DNA of 7,894 bases from Candidatus Poseidoniaceae archaeon. GTDB lineage: Archaea > Thermoplasmatota > Poseidoniia > Poseidoniales > Poseidoniaceae. The stretch covers positions 1-7,894 of the forward strand of contig DUKP01000139.1 of the NCBI GenBank assembly GCA_013329295.1. The letters are read 5' to 3'. A program made the translations under genes and the position numbers. Below are positions 4,914-7,894 of this stretch, one piece after another (position 1 is the first letter of the stretch; each line of letters opens with the position of its first letter). The notes beneath the pieces were generated by a model. The model did not search any database. It was not told the DNA's origin and saw only the letters and a program-made list of their open reading frames with translations.

Positions 4914-6446
4914 TCAACGCAGACCGTCAACACGAGCCAGAATCTCATTTGGACGTACATAATATTCTGTAACGATTTGTGATACTTGATCAGCCTTCCT
5001 AATATCGTTAAGAACCATCCATTCTAGAATTCTCTTTCGAGTTCTTAGTTCTCTACGCATGTCATCTTGTGAATAATTCAACTTAACCATAATCTTCTCT
5101 AAAACATATGATTTCCCGCTGAAAATGAAGTCATCTGAGGTCACATCCCAGCGGAACACTTCATTGGTAATCACTTCCAACGAGTTAGGATCGATACCAA
5201 CAATTTCAACTAATTGCTTAGTTCTACGAACACGCTTACCATTAATTCTAGTTTGAATCTGAATTGAACAGGCTTCAAGTGCCGGCAACAGTACACGTGG
5301 AATGTCAATTGGTTTGTTCTCTAATCGATGAACAAGAGAAGGTACTGAATCTGCGTGAACGGTAGAATATGCACAGTGACCTGTTGCCATAGCTTGGAAT
5401 AGAACATAAGCTTCTGCACCACGAATTTCACCTACAATAATATATTCTGGACGCTCTCTTAATGCCGCTTTCAATAATTCGAACTCACCAATTACACCTT
5501 CTGTAGATTCACCACCAAAACCTTGTCGAGTCAAACCAGGAACCCAGTTTGGTTGAGGAATATTTACCTCTCTAGTAGATTCAATTGAAACAATCTTCAT
5601 CTGCCACGGAATAAAAATACACATTGCGTTCAAAGTTGTTGTTTTACCTGATGCAGTACCACCGACAAACAACATCGGCACTTCATTTTGGAAAGCGATC
5701 CAAAGATAGGAAACCATTAGAGAAGACATTGTTCTAAATGCAATGATATCTGCTGGAGAGAACGGGTCATCTTTGAATCTTCTAATACAAAATGAAGACC
5801 CTCTAGTTGAAACTTCGTGTCCAAGCTTCATAACGATTCTTGAACCATCCATCAGAGTTGCATCCAGAAGTGGATCTGCAACTGATATGTGCTTACCACA
5901 TCTTTGAGCCAACTTAATTACATAAGATTCCAATTCATCATCAGTTTCCCAAATACAAGTCGTTTCTACGGATTCAAATTTTCTATGGTAAGCAAATATC
6001 GGTATATTAGTACCATCAAGTGAAATATCTTCAACGTTAGCATCATTCATCAAAACATCCATGTCGCCATAGCCGATTAGATCTCTTCGTAAATAGTAAA
6101 AAATCTTTGATTTTGATTTTTTATTGATTTTCATACCATAGGATTTGATTACTTTGTCCATGGCAGTTCTAAGATATGCTTCGGGATTAGCGTCTATCTC
6201 ATCGATGTTTGCTGTCAACGAACGAATGAATATATCCATTATTTCTTCACGATATTGTTGTTCTTTCTTAGTCATAGGTGGTTCAATGATTTGATAAATG
6301 ATGTTTAGTGTTGCTCTATCACGTACAATTCGAGCGAATGCATGGGGTGGCATTACGGGATATTTGTCCAGTTCATCATACTGTGCGCGTTGACGTGCAC
6401 GCTGCCGTTTTTTCGAATCTCCGCGCTTCCCACGCTTTCTCGCCAT
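4914..6446 (-). CDS. FlaI/TadA-type secretion ATPase, motor of a type IV filament system
   Basis: A 510-residue soluble ATPase without membrane helices. A very basic leader (1-20, MARKRGKRGDSKKRQRARQR) precedes the N-terminal domain, which contains IGYGDMDVLMNDANVEDISL near 124-143 and STRGSSFCIRRF at 213-224, both typical of archaeal FlaI-related proteins. The C-terminal ATPase core shows Walker A GGTASGKTT (262-270), an Asp-box region IESTREVNIP (288-297), Walker B IIVGEIRG (336-343) and a His box GHCAYSTVHADS (356-367). In the Asp box the usual Asp is Ser290. Hexamers of this family bind the cytoplasmic face of FlaJ-type proteins and power filament assembly. The start at 6446 was chosen over in-frame ATGs at 6479 and 6512 because a TATA-like box at 6488-6496 would start the mRNA near 6467, and GGGGG at 6455-6459 provides a ribosome site. 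First gene of a five-gene operon. Confidence 0.94.
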   Translation of the reverse strand: MARKRGKRGDSKKRQRARQRAQYDELDKYPVMPPHAFARIVRDRATLNIIYQIIEPPMTKKEQQYREEIMDIFIRSLTANIDEIDANPEAYLRTAMDKVIKSYGMKINKKSKSKIFYYLRRDLIGYGDMDVLMNDANVEDISLDGTNIPIFAYHRKFESVETTCIWETDDELESYVIKLAQRCGKHISVADPLLDATLMDGSRIVMKLGHEVSTRGSSFCIRRFKDDPFSPADIIAFRTMSSLMVSYLWIAFQNEVPMLFVGGTASGKTTTLNAMCIFIPWQMKIVSIESTREVNIPQPNWVPGLTRQGFGGESTEGVIGEFELLKAALRERPEYIIVGEIRGAEAYVLFQAMATGHCAYSTVHADSVPSLVHRLENKPIDIPRVLLPALEACSIQIQTRINGKRVRRTKQLVEIVGIDPNSLEVITNEVFRWDVTSDDFIFSGKSYVLEKIMVKLNYSQDDMRRELRTRKRILEWMVLNDIRKADQVSQIVTEYYVRPNEILARVDGLR

Positions 6447-6454
6447 ACCATTAC

Positions 6455-6459
6455 CCCCT
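6455..6459 (-). promoter_or_regulatory. G-rich ribosome binding site supporting the ATPase start at 6446
   Basis: GGGGG followed by TAAT on the minus strand lies 8 nt before the ATG at 6446. It favours this ATG over those at 6479 and 6512, which lack such a site. Confidence 0.45.
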
Positions 6460-6487
6460 GCCGATGCACTTGATGACATGCATTGGA

Positions 6488-6496
6488 TAACTATAA
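6488..6496 (-). promoter_or_regulatory. Likely TATA box of the pilus operon
   Basis: TTATAGTTA on the minus strand is centred near 6492. At the usual archaeal distance of about 25 nt transcription would begin near 6467. That gives a ~20-nt leader with the GGGGG site before the ATG at 6446, and excludes the ATGs at 6479 and 6512 from the mRNA. Confidence 0.45.
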
Positions 6497-6550
6497 CACT
6501 TGGGTGAATCAATGGGCAAAAATAGCCACACTAACCGCAAATTCATTGTT

Positions 6551-7111
6551 TCAAGATTTATTTTTTGTAAACTTGGCGAGCCAATTATTAGTCAATAAAA
6601 CTAAATCTTCCAAGCTCGATTCATTTTTGATCTCAAAATCTGCATTTTCAATCAATGAATATAGCCCCCATCCTGCCTCTCTTTCTTCTCTAATCTGAAA
6701 TTGTTCACGATCTCCATCTTCTGGGCGACCTCTTGATTGTGTTCTTTGGAATCTTATCTCCTGATTTGCTGTGATTGCTACGCTACTAAAATTAGGACTC
6801 CATCTTGAACTAAATATTTCATATTCTGCAGTCCCACGCATACCTTCAATCAATACAATTGGATTGGTCTTCAGTAATTCAGACACCTCATCTGCAAGTC
6901 GTTTTGCAAGAACATCTTCCCCAAACTCAGCACGTAAATCAGCTGCAACTTCTCCGTATACATTGGGGCTGCCTTCCATCCCTCTGGATTTTACTTCGGC
7001 ACGAATCATATCGCCCATAGACCTTACTGGAATTCCTTGGCCAGCCAAAATTTGGGCAAACTCACCCTTGCCAGAACCGGGCATTCCACACACTGCTACT
7101 GCATGAGGCAT
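6551..7111 (-). CDS. UPF0200-family P-loop nucleotide kinase (adenylate-kinase/CoaE-like)
   Basis: A 186-residue soluble P-loop protein of the archaeal UPF0200 family. Walker A is GMPGSGKG (9-16), with Gly instead of Ser/Thr at the last position, as is normal for the family. SMGDMIRAE (31-39), an LRAEFGEDVLAKRL segment (59-72), IEGMRGTAEYEIF (88-100) and a basic lid-like region TQSRGRPEDGD (124-133) follow. The family resembles adenylate and dephospho-CoA kinases; its substrate has not been settled to my knowledge. The start at 7111 (MPHAVAVCGMPGSGKG) matches how family members usually begin. In-frame ATGs at 7156 and 7177 would add up to 22 residues (MHYLLFNMNNSYFDLL...) that resemble nothing in the family. 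If translation began at 7177 the gap to the permease gene would be only 6 nt, consistent with co-transcription. It lies upstream of the pilus operon on the same strand, but a promoter region separates them. Confidence 0.85.
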   Translation of the reverse strand: MPHAVAVCGMPGSGKGEFAQILAGQGIPVRSMGDMIRAEVKSRGMEGSPNVYGEVAADLRAEFGEDVLAKRLADEVSELLKTNPIVLIEGMRGTAEYEIFSSRWSPNFSSVAITANQEIRFQRTQSRGRPEDGDREQFQIREEREAGWGLYSLIENADFEIKNESSLEDLVLLTNNWLAKFTKNKS

Positions 7112-7183
7112 GTCGAATCGTATAAATGGCAGCAAATCAAAGTAACTATTATTCATATTGAATAATAAATAATGCATATTGAA

Positions 7184-7894
7184 TTAGTTGCTAAATTCTG
7201 CTGCCCCCCAACGCCTATCCATCAGTTTCCATAATACAGCTGAAGCGAATAACAAGAAGCCAGAAATTACCAGCATACCCACATAACCTTGCCTTACCAT
7301 TGTCTCATCATACATGCCTGCTGTAGCAGCCAAACCGTCTTGCGAAGCCCTCTCCCACCAATTTCCATAAAGGGAAACATCACCTTGTGTGAAAGATAGC
7401 AAAAATAACCCGAGAAGAGGTAAAACAGTTCCTATCCAAAACCAAATCATTATCGAAGCATCAAAAATTGCTTTGTTTGGACGTAGGCCCATCAAAAACG
7501 CGGTTAGTGCAACTATGTAAATCGAGTTAGCAAACATAACCACTATACTAGTAGGCAAAGATGCCCATTCATCTAATCTCCAAGCCATCAAAATAATGAA
7601 TATCAAGGAGATCCATGAAGTGATTAGAAAATATACCAATACCTTTGCACGGATTAATTGTGGCACCCTCACTGGCAATCCATTCATGAATTCTGGAGAA
7701 TCCAAGATTGTTAACCAGGAGTAGAAATTGAAACCGAAGAACCCTAAGAATGGCGCATATGAAAGTAAATTAATCGGAATAGGTGCTTCTGCGAAATCAA
7801 TTAACCAAGCCATTCCAAGCAATACTGCAAGAGGTATTGTATAGGAGACTACCATTTTCTTTATTGAACCAGATCTAAACAAATCTACAAATTC
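7184..7894 (-). CDS. ABC-2-type permease-like membrane protein, C-terminal part (cut by window edge)
   Basis: The frame is open to the right edge, so this is the C-terminal 236 residues of a larger protein; the first in-frame TTG at 7882 is unlikely to be a start. About six hydrophobic helices are visible, near residues 15-32, 42-62, 85-104, 115-136, 148-167 and 205-223 of the visible part. The segment DSPEFMNGLPVRVPQLIRAK at 65-84, between helices 2 and 3, resembles the conserved loop of ABC-2 exporter permeases in which a LPV motif follows an acidic stretch and leads to a Lys before a helix. A ~35-residue polar outside loop (Gly, Trp and acid rich) lies between the last two helices. Such proteins pair with an ATP-binding subunit, usually encoded next to them; that gene would be beyond the window. 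The substrate is unknown. Membrane protein is certain; the ABC-2 assignment is moderate. Confidence 0.65.
   Translation of the reverse strand, partial: EFVDLFRSGSIKKMVVSYTIPLAVLLGMAWLIDFAEAPIPINLLSYAPFLGFFGFNFYSWLTILDSPEFMNGLPVRVPQLIRAKVLVYFLITSWISLIFIILMAWRLDEWASLPTSIVVMFANSIYIVALTAFLMGLRPNKAIFDASIMIWFWIGTVLPLLGLFLLSFTQGDVSLYGNWWERASQDGLAATAGMYDETMVRQGYVGMLVISGFLLFASAVLWKLMDRRWGAAEFSN

Larger units (their letters stand above)
6447..6550 (-). promoter_or_regulatory. Promoter region of the pilus operon
   Basis: This 104-bp gap between the UPF0200 kinase stop and the ATPase start is the only sizeable gap in this stretch of minus-strand genes. On the minus strand it holds, in order, a T5 tract (6518-6522) 29 nt past the kinase stop that could help end transcription, then the TATA-like TTATAGTTA. 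A 3-bp hairpin around the T tract is too weak to call a terminator. Confidence 0.5.

Noticed and set aside
1361..6446. Archaellum (fla/arl) operon
   Set aside because: There are two different FlaJ-like proteins and no recognisable archaellin, FlaH, FlaF or FlaG; the small proteins do not look like archaellins.
6447..6512. Longer ATPase N-terminus from ATG 6512 or 6479
   Set aside because: The TATA-like box at 6488-6496 would fall inside or too close to these starts, and the extra residues are unlike the family; the site GGGGG favours 6446.
6515..6527. Hairpin terminator around the A5/T5 tract
   Set aside because: The stem is only about 3 bp; the T5 tract alone may aid archaeal termination but does not support a terminator call.
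7121..7126. TTTATA as promoter for the UPF0200 kinase
   Set aside because: It is centred only about 12 nt before the preferred ATG at 7111, so transcription from it would begin inside the coding region.
7883..7894. TTG at 7882 as true start of the permease-like gene
   Set aside because: The frame stays open to the window edge and the visible part matches only the C-terminal portion of a multi-helix permease, so the gene is cut by the edge.

Overview
The window reads as a chromosomal segment from an AT-rich archaeon. Several independent signs point to Archaea: a UPF0200-type P-loop kinase (an archaeal family), a 2-phosphoglycerate kinase of the type described from methanogens, a FlaI-type secretion ATPase with two FlaJ-like membrane proteins, and TATA-like boxes at archaeal distances from start codons. 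The mix resembles marine Thermoplasmatota (Marine Group II/III, Poseidoniales-like), but that placement is an inference from gene content and not from a marker gene.

Layout. Positions 1-587 (minus strand) hold the N-terminal part of an aldehyde dehydrogenase that runs off the left edge. A 117-bp divergent promoter region (588-704) separates it from a plus-strand 2-phosphoglycerate-kinase-like gene (705-1364). That gene converges on, and overlaps by 4 bp, a five-gene minus-strand cluster spanning 1361-6446. In transcription order this cluster encodes a FlaI/TadA-type ATPase (6446-4914), a short FlaJ/TadB-like platform protein (4899-3880), a larger FlaJ/TadC-like platform protein with an unusual ~200-residue outside domain (3870-2251), and two small pilin-like proteins with one N-terminal membrane helix each (2238-1798 and 1798-1361). 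Gaps inside the cluster are 14, 9, 12 and -1 nt, and three of the four internal junctions have good Shine-Dalgarno sequences, so it is almost certainly one operon. A TATA-like box at 6488-6496 and a G-rich ribosome binding site at 6455-6459 mark its start. Upstream, also on the minus strand, lie a UPF0200 kinase (7111-6551) and the C-terminal 236 residues of a six-helix membrane protein resembling an ABC-2 permease (7894-7184), which runs off the right edge.

How the genes work together. The five-gene cluster looks like a compact type IV filament machine of the archaeal Tad/Epd-like branch: one motor ATPase, two non-identical platform proteins and two candidate subunits. The prepilin peptidase and any other pilins or adhesins are not in the window. 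The most interesting details are a probable CTG start codon on the first pilin-like gene (it restores a prepilin-like N-terminus and sits 8 nt after a near-perfect Shine-Dalgarno), the cysteine-containing outside domain in the TadC-like protein, and a Ser in place of Asp in the ATPase's Asp box. The flanking metabolic genes have no evident link to the pilus beyond position. I saw no RNA gene, insertion sequence or CRISPR array.
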